Both the position numbers and the translations under genes were made by a program. The notes below the pieces were generated by a model. It was not told the origin of the DNA. It made no database searches and worked only from the letters and a program-made list of their open reading frames with translations. Positions 1-6,375 of a DNA stretch of 8,625 nucleotides are shown piece after piece. Numbering within the stretch: position 1 is the stretch's first letter; every line of letters starts with the position of its first letter. This DNA comes from Fibrobacter sp. Lineage in GTDB: Bacteria > Fibrobacterota > Fibrobacteria > Fibrobacterales > Fibrobacteraceae. The stretch spans positions 1-8,625 of the forward strand of contig JAEDLI010000105.1 in NCBI GenBank assembly GCA_016295375.1. Reading direction: 5' to 3'.

Positions 1-1257
1 GTCAGTGGCTCCCTCGGGGTGATGGATGTCTCGGATATGGCTTCCGAAGGTGTTGCATTTCTTGACCATGCTGGCGAAAAGCGCAACATCCAGGAAGGCA
101 ATTTTTGCATTCAGTTCCGTGTAAAGTTCTTCGCTGTTGGGTCCAAGATTGCTCCCTAGACTCTGGTTGTAATGGGCGTAGGTGTAGCCGCCCCCTTTGT
201 GGTGGGTATAGACCCAGGGCTCTATGCGGGTGAATTCGGTGAACCAGCCGAACAAGGCAGGGCCCAGGCGCAGGCTGTCACGGGCAATGCCTATGGAGGC
301 AGCCCACTTGTTACCCCACCAGCTGTCGTCGAACATGCTGGTGGGCGACTTCATGTCGTCCCACAGGAGTTCTCCATAAAGTTCCCAGTGGCGGATGGTC
401 TTGACGCTTAAATCAAAGGCTAAAGAGATGTTGTCCCGGTCCCCTTGCAGGTGCTCCTGGAACACGTAGGGGATAAAAGGAATCACGTAGGCCCATTCAA
501 AATCCCGGTAGGTGCTGTCGGCGTCGGGATTGGGATTTGTTCCCGCATGTTCCGTAGTTTCCCCGTAAAGGGCGGTTTCCGAAAGGCCGAAGGTGATGTT
601 TTCTGGCAGGTTAAGGTTCAGTCGATGAACGTGGACGTACTTGTTGTAGCCTTTTTTCTCAAAGAGCTTGGCCGCGTACTGGGTGTATTCTACCGGACCC
701 AATTCGAATCGGTAACCGAAATAGGGGGTAGGGGCGGGCTTTTGCAGACGGCTGCTGCTGTCTTGCCAGGGTCGGTAGGGGTTCTGTTCACCTCGGAGAA
801 TCACGTGGTTCCTGCGGGCGGGACCCATGCTCAAGTAGTCAAATCCGGCGAGGAGCGTCACCGGGTCCAGCTGGTAACTGGCGTGGGCCGCAAACAGATC
901 CCAGGTCCGGCGGTTGTCGCTCTGCTTGTTGTAGGGGATGCCTTCTTCGGGGTTGTAACTGTGGCCTAGAATTTCCCGGTTGGTATAGTCCGTGTTGACG
1001 TTGACCCGGGCCGCAAATAAGAACTTGTCGGTAAAGTGACCATCCAGGAAGAACCGGACGGACATGGAATTGTCGTAGTGGGTGGGGGCGTTTTTCAGGT
1101 TGGTAACGGTCAGGGAATCCTTAAGTTCGGCTCCAATATTCACCTCGTGGTGCCGGGCGGAGTCTTGCAAGGTAATGTGTCCTGCGGCATGGGAACTAGA
1201 AGACACGGCGATGAGAATCGCCATGGCATTAAAAAGTGTCCTAGGCCTGAATATCAT
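1..1257 (-). CDS. Capsule-assembly Wzi-family outer-membrane beta-barrel protein (partial, C-terminus off the left edge)
   Basis: The minus strand is open for 419 codons from the ATG at 1257 to base 1, so the C-terminus is missing. Residues 1-25 look like a signal peptide: arginines at 4 and 6, a hydrophobic stretch about 8-20, and a likely cleavage site after S-H-A. The mature part is rich in alternating aromatic strands, as in a beta-barrel. Wzi-like landmarks appear in order: GFDYLSMGPARRNHVIL near 138-154, a P-F-I-P segment near 260, a D-x-L...LYGELLWDD strand near 282-301, and EPWVYTHHKGGGYTYAHYNQ near 346-365 followed by a Leu-Gly...G-x-N-S segment. In the Wzi family these barrels help attach or export capsular polysaccharide at the outer membrane. 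The in-frame codons upstream reach a TGA without a better start. It is divergent from the sugar-biosynthesis genes, which fits a capsule locus. The family call is from motif memory, not a search. Confidence 0.85.
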   Translation of the reverse strand, partial: MIFRPRTLFNAMAILIAVSSSSHAAGHITLQDSARHHEVNIGAELKDSLTVTNLKNAPTHYDNSMSVRFFLDGHFTDKFLFAARVNVNTDYTNREILGHSYNPEEGIPYNKQSDNRRTWDLFAAHASYQLDPVTLLAGFDYLSMGPARRNHVILRGEQNPYRPWQDSSSRLQKPAPTPYFGYRFELGPVEYTQYAAKLFEKKGYNKYVHVHRLNLNLPENITFGLSETALYGETTEHAGTNPNPDADSTYRDFEWAYVIPFIPYVFQEHLQGDRDNISLAFDLSVKTIRHWELYGELLWDDMKSPTSMFDDSWWGNKWAASIGIARDSLRLGPALFGWFTEFTRIEPWVYTHHKGGGYTYAHYNQSLGSNLGPNSEELYTELNAKIAFLDVALFASMVKKCNTFGSHIRDIHHPEGATD

Positions 1258-1284
1258 AATACCCGCTATTTTCAATAATAAATT

Positions 1285-1313
1285 TTTTCAGGACTTTCGA
1301 TAGAGTTTATAAT
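1285..1313 (+). promoter_or_regulatory. Candidate sigma-70-type promoter for the ketoisomerase gene
   Basis: A perfect TATAAT lies at 1308-1313. Seventeen bases upstream, TTTTCA at 1285-1290 matches four of six positions of the TTGACA consensus. Transcription would start near 1320, about 25 bases before the ATG at 1346. The 88-base divergent region is AT-rich and has no Shine-Dalgarno sequence before the ATG. I see no convincing promoter for the divergent Wzi-like gene. Confidence 0.45.
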
Positions 1314-1345
1314 GAAAAAAGATAAAGTTTTTGTATATTAAAAAC

Positions 1346-1756
1346 ATGAATTGGAACGAACCTCAGTTACTGGATATCCCTATTGCCCATGACCAACGGG
1401 GCAATTTGAGCGTGGTGGAAGGGGGAGGATTGATTCCCTTCGATATTAAACGCGTGTATTACTTGTATGATGTTCCAGGGGGAACGACCCGTGGAGGACA
1501 CGCCCATCGCCAGCTCCGACAGTTGATTATTGCTGCCAGTGGCAGCTTCGATGTGGTTCTGGATGATGGAAAAAAACGGACAAAATATTCCTTGAATCGT
1601 TCTTACCACGGATTGTATATTCCGACCATGCACTGGCGTGAAATCGAGAATTTTTCTTCGGGTGCGGTCTGTATGGTACTTGCTTCTGAACACTACGACG
1701 AGTCCGACTACATCTACGAGTACGACGAGTTTAAGAAGATAGTGAATGAAATGTAG
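1346..1756 (+). CDS. fdtA: Sugar-nucleotide 3,4-ketoisomerase, FdtA/QdtA (WxcM-like) cupin
   Basis: This 136-residue protein has the usual length of the family. It carries the hallmark R-G-G-H-A-H motif at residues 49-54, whose histidine pair (52 and 54) lies in the cupin active site. It then has Q-L-I-I-A-A-S-G-S-F near 59-68, a V-V-L-D-D-G turn near 70-75, a Y-I-P-x-x-H-W segment near 91-97 and a terminal S-E-H-Y-D-E-S-D-Y-I stretch near 114-123. Known members convert dTDP-4-keto-6-deoxyglucose to the 3-keto isomer, the substrate for a 3-aminotransferase. Whether the product has galacto (FdtA) or gluco (QdtA) configuration cannot be read here. I chose ATG 1346 over an in-frame TTG at 1331, because the conserved part begins right after it. 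The matching aminotransferase lies downstream at 2987, separated by a reversed gene. Confidence 0.85.
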   Translation: MNWNEPQLLDIPIAHDQRGNLSVVEGGGLIPFDIKRVYYLYDVPGGTTRGGHAHRQLRQLIIAASGSFDVVLDDGKKRTKYSLNRSYHGLYIPTMHWREIENFSSGAVCMVLASEHYDESDYIYEYDEFKKIVNEM

Positions 1757-1764
1757 AGTGTCAT

Positions 1765-1853
1765 GAGTTTTGAGTGGTGAGTTTTGAGTTTTAATAATTG
1801 CGCCTTCGGCGTCAAACTGTATACCGACAACTCACAACTGATAACTCATAACT
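1765..1853. repeat. Heptad-period inverted repeat element 1, between convergent genes
   Basis: The left arm (1765-1792) is four heptads: GAGTTTT, GAGTGGT, then GAGTTTT twice. The right arm (1826-1853) is four heptads ending in AACT, preceded by the triads GAC, CAC, GAT and CAT. Read on the minus strand, the right arm is AGTT plus a changing triad. The 33-base middle contains TTAATAATT (1791-1799) and a small hairpin CGCC-TTC-GGCG (1801-1811). Bases 1765-1790 and 1828-1853 could pair over 26 positions with about five mismatches. This could act as a two-way transcription stop between the ketoisomerase and acyltransferase genes, although no T-tract follows the hairpin. Confidence 0.7.
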
Positions 1854-1863
1854 CACCTCCCGT

Positions 1864-2820
1864 CTACTTCTCGTACCGGGCGTTCACGCAGGGGAGAGCT
1901 CCGAAGGATTCCTTGAATCGGTAGAGGTTCTCGTTCAGGTATGATCCGCCATCTTCGGTAGAAATTCCCCATGAGAATTTTTCACAGCCGGTTTGCACCG
2001 CTTCGCGCATGGCGTTGATGAACAGTGCCGTCGTGGCGTTGGTTTCGCGCTTGTTGTCGTCTGGAGCGAGGTACTGAAAGTGGAAAGCCTTGGCTTGCTT
2101 GAAATAGAAAATCATCATGCCAGAAAGGTAGAGCCCGTCTTGCCAGATGCCCCGGAACAGAATTTCTTCGGGGAACCTTTGTTTTAGGTCGAGCAGTTCT
2201 GCAAGGGAATGTACCGGTTTGGTGTTATGACGGGCTTTTGAAAGGGTCAGGAATTCGTAGAATTTTTCCAATTCACTTTCTGAAATTTCTCCGTAGCTCA
2301 GGTTCTGTTTTTCAGCCAGCCTGAAATTATGGCGACATTCCCTTGTGCAGTTTTTCAGGGGGTCGGCTCCATGAGCAAGGGGCGTGAAACAGCTGAGTTC
2401 CGTATGCCGTTTGTAATTCTGATGCTCCAGAGTGTAGTCGATTAGGTCGGTGGGAGCAGTTGCAAAAATCGGGGATGTGGGTTTAATTTTTATTCCGTTG
2501 AAGTTTTGGACAAGGTGGTTGTCGATTACTTGGATGATTTCGGAAATCTTGTTTCCGGAATAGAAATCCTTGGAAATGACCGGCCCGCCGAATGTGGAAC
2601 CCTGGTGGGAGACAAATTTGCCCTCTATGTTGCAACCGGGAACGGCAGCGACGATAATTCCGCTTTTTTCTACAAAGAAGGAAGCATCGGCAAAGCGGCT
2701 TTTGGGATGGTAATTCAGGAATTTGCGGGTCTGCAGAAAGGTCCCGTTTACGGATTCCTCCATCACGAATCTGTCCCATCGGGATTCCATGTCGCTTTTG
2801 TAGGGCAAAATTTCGTACAT
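1864..2820 (-). CDS. FemAB/GNAT-like acyltransferase, possible N-acyltransferase of the amino sugar
   Basis: This 318-residue protein resembles the double-GNAT, FemAB-like acyltransferases found in polysaccharide loci. The N-terminal half holds a typical opening (W15-D-R-F-V, then N-G-T-F-L-Q-T-R-K-F-L near 25-35 and a V-A-A-V-P segment near 57-61). The C-terminal half holds the acetyltransferase-like core: a charged E-C-R-H-N-F-R-L-A-E helix near 161-170, G-M-M-I-F-Y-F near 234-240, H-F-Q-Y-L-A near 247-252, N-A-T-T-A-L near 261-266, and the ending F-S-W-G-I-S...R-F-K-E-S-F-G near 282-307. It may acylate the 3-amino sugar made by its neighbours, the job that FdtC does in the Fuc3NAc pathway, but FdtC proper is a different fold. 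A role in peptide or other amine acylation is possible. ATG 2820 is preferred over the TTG at 2850, because the family-like sequence starts there. It is the only reversed gene between 1346 and 7083. Confidence 0.75.
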   Translation of the reverse strand: MYEILPYKSDMESRWDRFVMEESVNGTFLQTRKFLNYHPKSRFADASFFVEKSGIIVAAVPGCNIEGKFVSHQGSTFGGPVISKDFYSGNKISEIIQVIDNHLVQNFNGIKIKPTSPIFATAPTDLIDYTLEHQNYKRHTELSCFTPLAHGADPLKNCTRECRHNFRLAEKQNLSYGEISESELEKFYEFLTLSKARHNTKPVHSLAELLDLKQRFPEEILFRGIWQDGLYLSGMMIFYFKQAKAFHFQYLAPDDNKRETNATTALFINAMREAVQTGCEKFSWGISTEDGGSYLNENLYRFKESFGALPCVNARYEK

Positions 2821-2851
2821 ATTCGTTAAAATAGTAAAAGGAGAATGCAAA

Positions 2852-2961
2852 AGTTGATAGTTCTAAGTTAGTAGTTACTAGAATTGTAAAAACAAGAGTT
2901 TTCTTGTGCCTAGAAGCAAGCCCGCAGGGCGTAATTATTAACTAGTAACTCGCCGAAGGCG
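2852..2961. repeat. Heptad-period inverted repeat element 2, between divergent genes
   Basis: The left arm (2852-2879) is four exact heptads of AGTT followed by the triads GAT, CTA, AGT and ACT, with a degenerate fifth unit to 2886. The right side (2932-2952) is three heptads of the form TAAYTNN. Between them lie two small palindromes, ACAAGA-GTTT-TCTTGT (2892-2907) and GCCC-GCA-GGGC (2920-2930). A third, CGCC-GAA-GGCG, is at 2951-2961. AATTATTAA at 2933-2941 is the reverse complement of TTAATAATT in element 1 and is next to a similar GC hairpin, so this copy is element 1 in the opposite orientation. It fills the region between the acyltransferase and aminotransferase starts. I found no convincing promoter there. 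Confidence 0.65.
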
Positions 2962-2986
2962 CTCCGATTTGCTATTTTCTCAAGTG

Positions 2987-4129
2987 ATGATGCATGTTCC
3001 TTTCTATTCGCTGGATTACGTGGAACGCGACTTGGGTTCGTCGCTAGTCGAGTCCGTAGATGCCGTTATAAAGTCAAACTGGTATATTCGCGGTTCGCAT
3101 TGCACTGCCTTCGAAGAAGCTTTTGCTGCCTATTGTGGCAAAAAGGCTTGTGTCGGTGTGGGGAACGGCCTTGATGCACTGACCTTGATGTTGAAGGCTT
3201 CCATTATTTTGGGGCGTATGGCCGAAGGGGATGAGGTCATTGTGCCGGCGAATACATTCGTGGCGACTTTTTTGGCGGTTCGTGCGGCGGGGCTTGTGCC
3301 TGTTCTTGTTGAGCCGGACCCAGAAACCTGTAATTTGGATGTTGCTCGCTTGGCGGATGCCTGTTCCGAAAAGACCCGGGCCATTTTGGCGGTACATCTC
3401 TATGGACGCCTTGCGGATATGCCCGCGATTTTTGAATTTGCAAAGGCGCATAATCTGCTGGTGTTCGAAGATGCAGCTCAATCTCACGGGGCTGCTTTAG
3501 ACAAGAACAAACTCTCGTCTCTCGTCTCTCGTCTCTCGTCTAATGCAGCAGCCTACAGTTTTTACCCCACAAAAAATCTGGGAGCCATGGGCGATGGGGG
3601 TGCCGTAGTCACCGACGACTTGGAGCTTGCCCAGGTGGTAAGGTCTCTTGGCAATTACGGCTCTGAACAAAAATACGTGAACAAATATGTGGGTGTAAAT
3701 TCACGTCTTGACGAAGTGCAGGCGGCTGTACTGCTTGCAAAACTTCCGCATTTGGATTCTTGGAACGGACGCCGTCAAGAAATTGCGGCTCGGTATTGCT
3801 CCGAAATCAAGAACCCGCTGGTGCGTGTAACGCCAGTTCCTGCGAATCCGAAGACCCATGTGTGGCATGTGTTCCCGGTATTCTGCGAGCGTCGCGACGA
3901 TTTGCAAAAGTTCCTTAAGGAACGCGGAATAGAAACCTTGATTCATTACCCGATTCCGCCGCACCTGCAAGAAGTCTTTGACGGGGCTCTTTCTCGCGGT
4001 GAACTTCGCTACGGCCCGCTTCCGATTGCCGAAGAACTGGCCCGTACGGAACTCAGCATCCCGATGGGCCCGGCCATGAGCGATGAACAAGTTGCTTACG
4101 TTATTGAATCCTTGAACGAATTTACTTAA
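2987..4129 (+). CDS. DegT/DnrJ/EryC1/StrS-family sugar-nucleotide 3-aminotransferase (FdtB/QdtB-like)
   Basis: This 380-residue PLP-dependent enzyme has the full family length. It begins with the typical V-P-F-Y-S-L and shows G-V-G-N-G-L-D-A-L near 57-65, V-I-V-P-A-N-T-F near 84-91, and L-Y-G near 138-140. The PLP-nitrogen aspartate is D162 in E-D-A-A-Q. The PLP lysine is K196 in S-F-Y-P-T-K-N-L-G-A, followed by M-G-D-G-G-A. Next to a 3,4-ketoisomerase it most likely aminates the 3-keto-6-deoxy sugar using glutamate. Oddly, the surface loop between H-G-A (168) and the lysine strand contains residues 176-185 encoded by a heptanucleotide array, and is about five residues longer than I expect. 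ATG 2987 and ATG 2990 are both possible starts. An in-frame TTG at 2969 is less likely. The next gene starts directly after its stop (TAAATG). Confidence 0.88.
   Translation: MMHVPFYSLDYVERDLGSSLVESVDAVIKSNWYIRGSHCTAFEEAFAAYCGKKACVGVGNGLDALTLMLKASIILGRMAEGDEVIVPANTFVATFLAVRAAGLVPVLVEPDPETCNLDVARLADACSEKTRAILAVHLYGRLADMPAIFEFAKAHNLLVFEDAAQSHGAALDKNKLSSLVSRLSSNAAAYSFYPTKNLGAMGDGGAVVTDDLELAQVVRSLGNYGSEQKYVNKYVGVNSRLDEVQAAVLLAKLPHLDSWNGRRQEIAARYCSEIKNPLVRVTPVPANPKTHVWHVFPVFCERRDDLQKFLKERGIETLIHYPIPPHLQEVFDGALSRGELRYGPLPIAEELARTELSIPMGPAMSDEQVAYVIESLNEFT
3512..3541 (+). repeat. In-gene heptanucleotide tandem array (CTCTCGT, 4.3 copies)
   Basis: Four perfect copies of CTCTCGT (3512-3539) plus CT lie inside the aminotransferase coding region and encode L-S-S-L-V-S-R-L-S-S (176-185), upstream of the PLP lysine. 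Seven is not a multiple of three, so gain or loss of one unit shifts the frame. With one extra unit the TAA at 3541-3543 comes into frame at once. With one unit fewer, a TAG at 3606-3608 ends the protein. Both products lose the PLP lysine and the C-terminal half. Confidence 0.9.
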
Positions 4130-5398
4130 ATGCAATCTGATTTGAAATTCGCGAAACTTTTTGCCGGCTCCGGGGCGGTAACCCTGGTGAACGCCATCCG
4201 GGCGTTTGCCATCAACAAGCTAATGGCGATATTCTTGCCTCCAGCAGCGTTTGCCTGTGTGGGACAGTTCCTCAATCTAATGACCATTGGTCAGGCAACC
4301 TCGTCTTTGGCGTTGCAGAATGGTTGGACTGCCCTTACCGCTCAAAACAAGAACTCGAAAGAAAAGTTGCTAGGCATTTGGCGTGGTGGTCTCCGTCTTA
4401 CTACGTTTGCAAGCCTGTTCACGTTTGTTGCGGCACTTCTGTTCTGCTTCATGGCCCCGCTAGATACTCTCTTGCCGGGAATCCCCACTCGCCTTGCCCA
4501 GGCGGCAATTCTGTTTGCCTTGCCGGGCATTTTTGCCACAAATATTATAACCATTACGGCTGCAGTCATGAATGGCCTTGATGAGAACCGCAAATGGGCG
4601 ACCATCAATATTGCGTCATCTATCTGGCAAGTGCTCTGGGTTGCGTTTTTCTTGTTTACGGGTCGACTTTCCGTTCTTTCGATTATTGCGACCCAATCCA
4701 TCGTGGCGGCGTTTTTTGCCATCCGCATAGCGAGTCAGGCGGGGTTCAGCGTTAAATATATTTGGAAAACGGCACTTGATACCCGCAGACCATGGCTGTC
4801 CTATGCCCTTATGGGGCTTGTCCCCATGGTGCTCACTCCGGTAGTGCTCACGGTCATGCGTCTGACCGTAGCTTCCAATTTTGGTAACGATGCGGCGGGA
4901 ATCTGGCAAAGTGTCTGGAAGGTTTCTGATTTTCTGTTCATGGCGATGTCGGCGATTCTCACTGTGATCATTTTGCCAAAAGTTTCTCCCAAAATGTCTC
5001 GGGCTGATTTCTTTGGCATGTTCCACCCGATTTTGTTGCGTGTCATGGGAATATCCCTCGTGATGATAGCCACGTTGTATTTTGTCAGGAGTCTCCTGGT
5101 GCAGGTGCTGTTTTCTTCGGCCTATATGGGGGCGGTTGATTACCTGCCGCTTCAGCTTGTTGGTGATTTTTTCAGGGCCGGCGGATATGCCCTAGCCCTT
5201 GTGCTAATTGCTCGGGCAGAAACGGTGAAGTTTATAACCGTTGAAATATGTTCAGAGATTTTCTTGTCTGTCGGAACGCTTGTTGGAGTCAAGCTTGTCG
5301 ATTTTAACGGCCCCATGCTGGCCTATGCCACGGAAAATTTCTTGTATCTAGTCACACTTTACATCTTGGTTCGGAGGCTCAAGTGGAATACTCCGTAA
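4130..5398 (+). CDS. wzx: Wzx-type polysaccharide repeat-unit flippase (WzxE-like)
   Basis: This 422-residue protein is hydrophobic over nearly its whole length, with about 10-12 membrane segments, as in the MOP-superfamily lipid-linked oligosaccharide flippases. The N-terminus has A-I-N-K-L-M-A followed by G-Q-F-L-N, which resembles the K...GP-G-x-x-GQ pattern of WzxE/O-antigen translocases. The middle stretch G-I-W-Q-S-V-W-K-V-S-D-F (residues about 258-269) followed by I-L-P-K-V-S, and later G-D-F-F-R-A-G-G-Y-A, also recall WzxE. It would move an undecaprenyl-linked repeat unit from the cytoplasmic to the periplasmic face of the inner membrane. Its ATG directly follows the aminotransferase stop, and its end overlaps the next gene by 16 bases, so translation is probably coupled. 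No Wzy polymerase is seen in the window. Confidence 0.88.
   Translation: MQSDLKFAKLFAGSGAVTLVNAIRAFAINKLMAIFLPPAAFACVGQFLNLMTIGQATSSLALQNGWTALTAQNKNSKEKLLGIWRGGLRLTTFASLFTFVAALLFCFMAPLDTLLPGIPTRLAQAAILFALPGIFATNIITITAAVMNGLDENRKWATINIASSIWQVLWVAFFLFTGRLSVLSIIATQSIVAAFFAIRIASQAGFSVKYIWKTALDTRRPWLSYALMGLVPMVLTPVVLTVMRLTVASNFGNDAAGIWQSVWKVSDFLFMAMSAILTVIILPKVSPKMSRADFFGMFHPILLRVMGISLVMIATLYFVRSLLVQVLFSSAYMGAVDYLPLQLVGDFFRAGGYALALVLIARAETVKFITVEICSEIFLSVGTLVGVKLVDFNGPMLAYATENFLYLVTLYILVRRLKWNTP
5373..5377 (+). promoter_or_regulatory. Shine-Dalgarno GGAGG selecting a GTG start
   Basis: GGAGG lies five bases before the GTG at 5383, inside the end of the flippase gene. It is the strongest ribosome-binding site among the polysaccharide genes. 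It favours the GTG start, with a 16-base overlap, over the ATG at 5404, which has no such sequence before it. Confidence 0.65.
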
Positions 5399-6363
5399 CC
5401 AACATGTTTGCCGAAAAGATGACCGAGAATGTCTATGTGAAGGCCTTCGCTCAAGGGGTCAAGACAGAACAGCGGGAACTTCCGCCTGTAGTGTCGGTAC
5501 TTATGGCCAGCTACAATCACGAAAACTTTGTGGAAGCGGCGGTCCGTTCGGTAATGGCACAGACGGGAGTGATGTTTGAACTTGTCGTTATCGATGATGG
5601 CAGTACAGATAGTTCTCCCGAAATTCTAGAGAAACTTTCCTCCGAATTGCGATTTACCTATGTCCATCGCGAAAATAGGGGAGTCGTGGCGACCATGAAC
5701 GAGCTCTTGTCTATGGCGCGTGGCAAGTATTTTTGTTCATTTGCCTCAGACGATATAATGCCACCGGATCGGTTGAAAGTCCAGAGCGAATTTTTGATAA
5801 ATCACCCACAGTACAAGGCCTGCTTTGGTCAAATCCATACAATGGACGAGAACGGGGTTGTGAATCCAAATCCTGACCCGAGGTATTTGAAATCTGTTCC
5901 CGAAGTTTCCTTTGAAGAGTTTTTTCTGGGTAAAAAGGAAATTCACGGTTGTTCTGAGATGATAGACGTGGCTGAGTTTCGTCGCCTTGGCGGATACAAT
6001 GCGTCGTGTTTTCAAGAAGATTTTCCCATGATTCTCAGGCTGTTGTATGAATACGGAAAAGTACCTGTCATTAGCTGCAACTGCTGTCATTACCGCATCC
6101 ATGGGAACAATTTGTCGTCGTTGAAAAATAAAGAGACGATAAACAAGATCTACGAGGGAATGCTTAGGGCAATTGATTGCTACAAAGGTCATTCATTATA
6201 TTCAAAGGCTCGCCAGGCGTTTAAGACGGCCTGGTTTTCTGCCTTGGCGTACAACAATAAGGGGGAGGCACTAAAGCGACTTCCTCAGCTGGCGTCGTTT
6301 TCGATGGGCTTTGTTAAGCGGTTGCCCAAGTTGTTTATCCCTAGTGCGTTTTTGAAGCATTAG
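5383..6363 (+). CDS. Glycosyltransferase family 2 (GT-A fold)
   Basis: The protein has 326 residues. After a divergent lead of about 35 residues the GT2 core begins with V-S-V-L-M-A-S-Y-N-H (37-46). Then come the nucleotide-binding D-D-G-S-T-D (71-76), the E-N-R-G segment (97-100), and the metal-binding S-D-D (122-124) where many relatives have DxD. The acceptor-side E-D pair is at 212-213 (Q-E-D-F), and the H-Y-R-I-H-G-N-N motif (236-243) closes the domain. The C-terminal tail is helical and basic, perhaps lying on the membrane. It would transfer a sugar from a nucleotide donor to the growing lipid-linked repeat unit in the cytoplasm. Donor and acceptor cannot be told from sequence. It overlaps the flippase and ends 12 bases before the next glycosyltransferase start. 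Confidence 0.9.
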   Translation: MEYSVTNMFAEKMTENVYVKAFAQGVKTEQRELPPVVSVLMASYNHENFVEAAVRSVMAQTGVMFELVVIDDGSTDSSPEILEKLSSELRFTYVHRENRGVVATMNELLSMARGKYFCSFASDDIMPPDRLKVQSEFLINHPQYKACFGQIHTMDENGVVNPNPDPRYLKSVPEVSFEEFFLGKKEIHGCSEMIDVAEFRRLGGYNASCFQEDFPMILRLLYEYGKVPVISCNCCHYRIHGNNLSSLKNKETINKIYEGMLRAIDCYKGHSLYSKARQAFKTAWFSALAYNNKGEALKRLPQLASFSMGFVKRLPKLFIPSAFLKH

Positions 6364-6375
6364 GGGGTGGTGGAT

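Noticed and set aside
445..969. A 174-codon plus-strand open frame (with smaller ones at 172-411 and 1036-1278)
   Set aside because: These are shadows of the Wzi-like gene on the minus strand, which is continuously open over 419 codons, has a signal peptide and shows family motifs. The plus-strand products look like no known protein.
1765..1853. A CRISPR array
   Set aside because: The units are only seven bases with no spacers, far shorter than CRISPR repeats, and no cas genes are present.
2821..2850. Extension of the acyltransferase to a TTG at 2850
   Set aside because: The added ten residues do not resemble the family, the ATG at 2820 begins the conserved part, and the TTG would lie almost against the heptad repeat.
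2969..2986. TTG start for the aminotransferase at 2969
   Set aside because: There is no Shine-Dalgarno sequence before it, and family members begin close to the V-P-F-Y-S-L found just after the ATG pair at 2987/2990.
1757..2986. A transposon or insertion sequence carrying the acyltransferase
   Set aside because: No transposase gene, no precise long terminal inverted repeats and no clear target-site duplication are visible. Only the heptad elements flank the gene.
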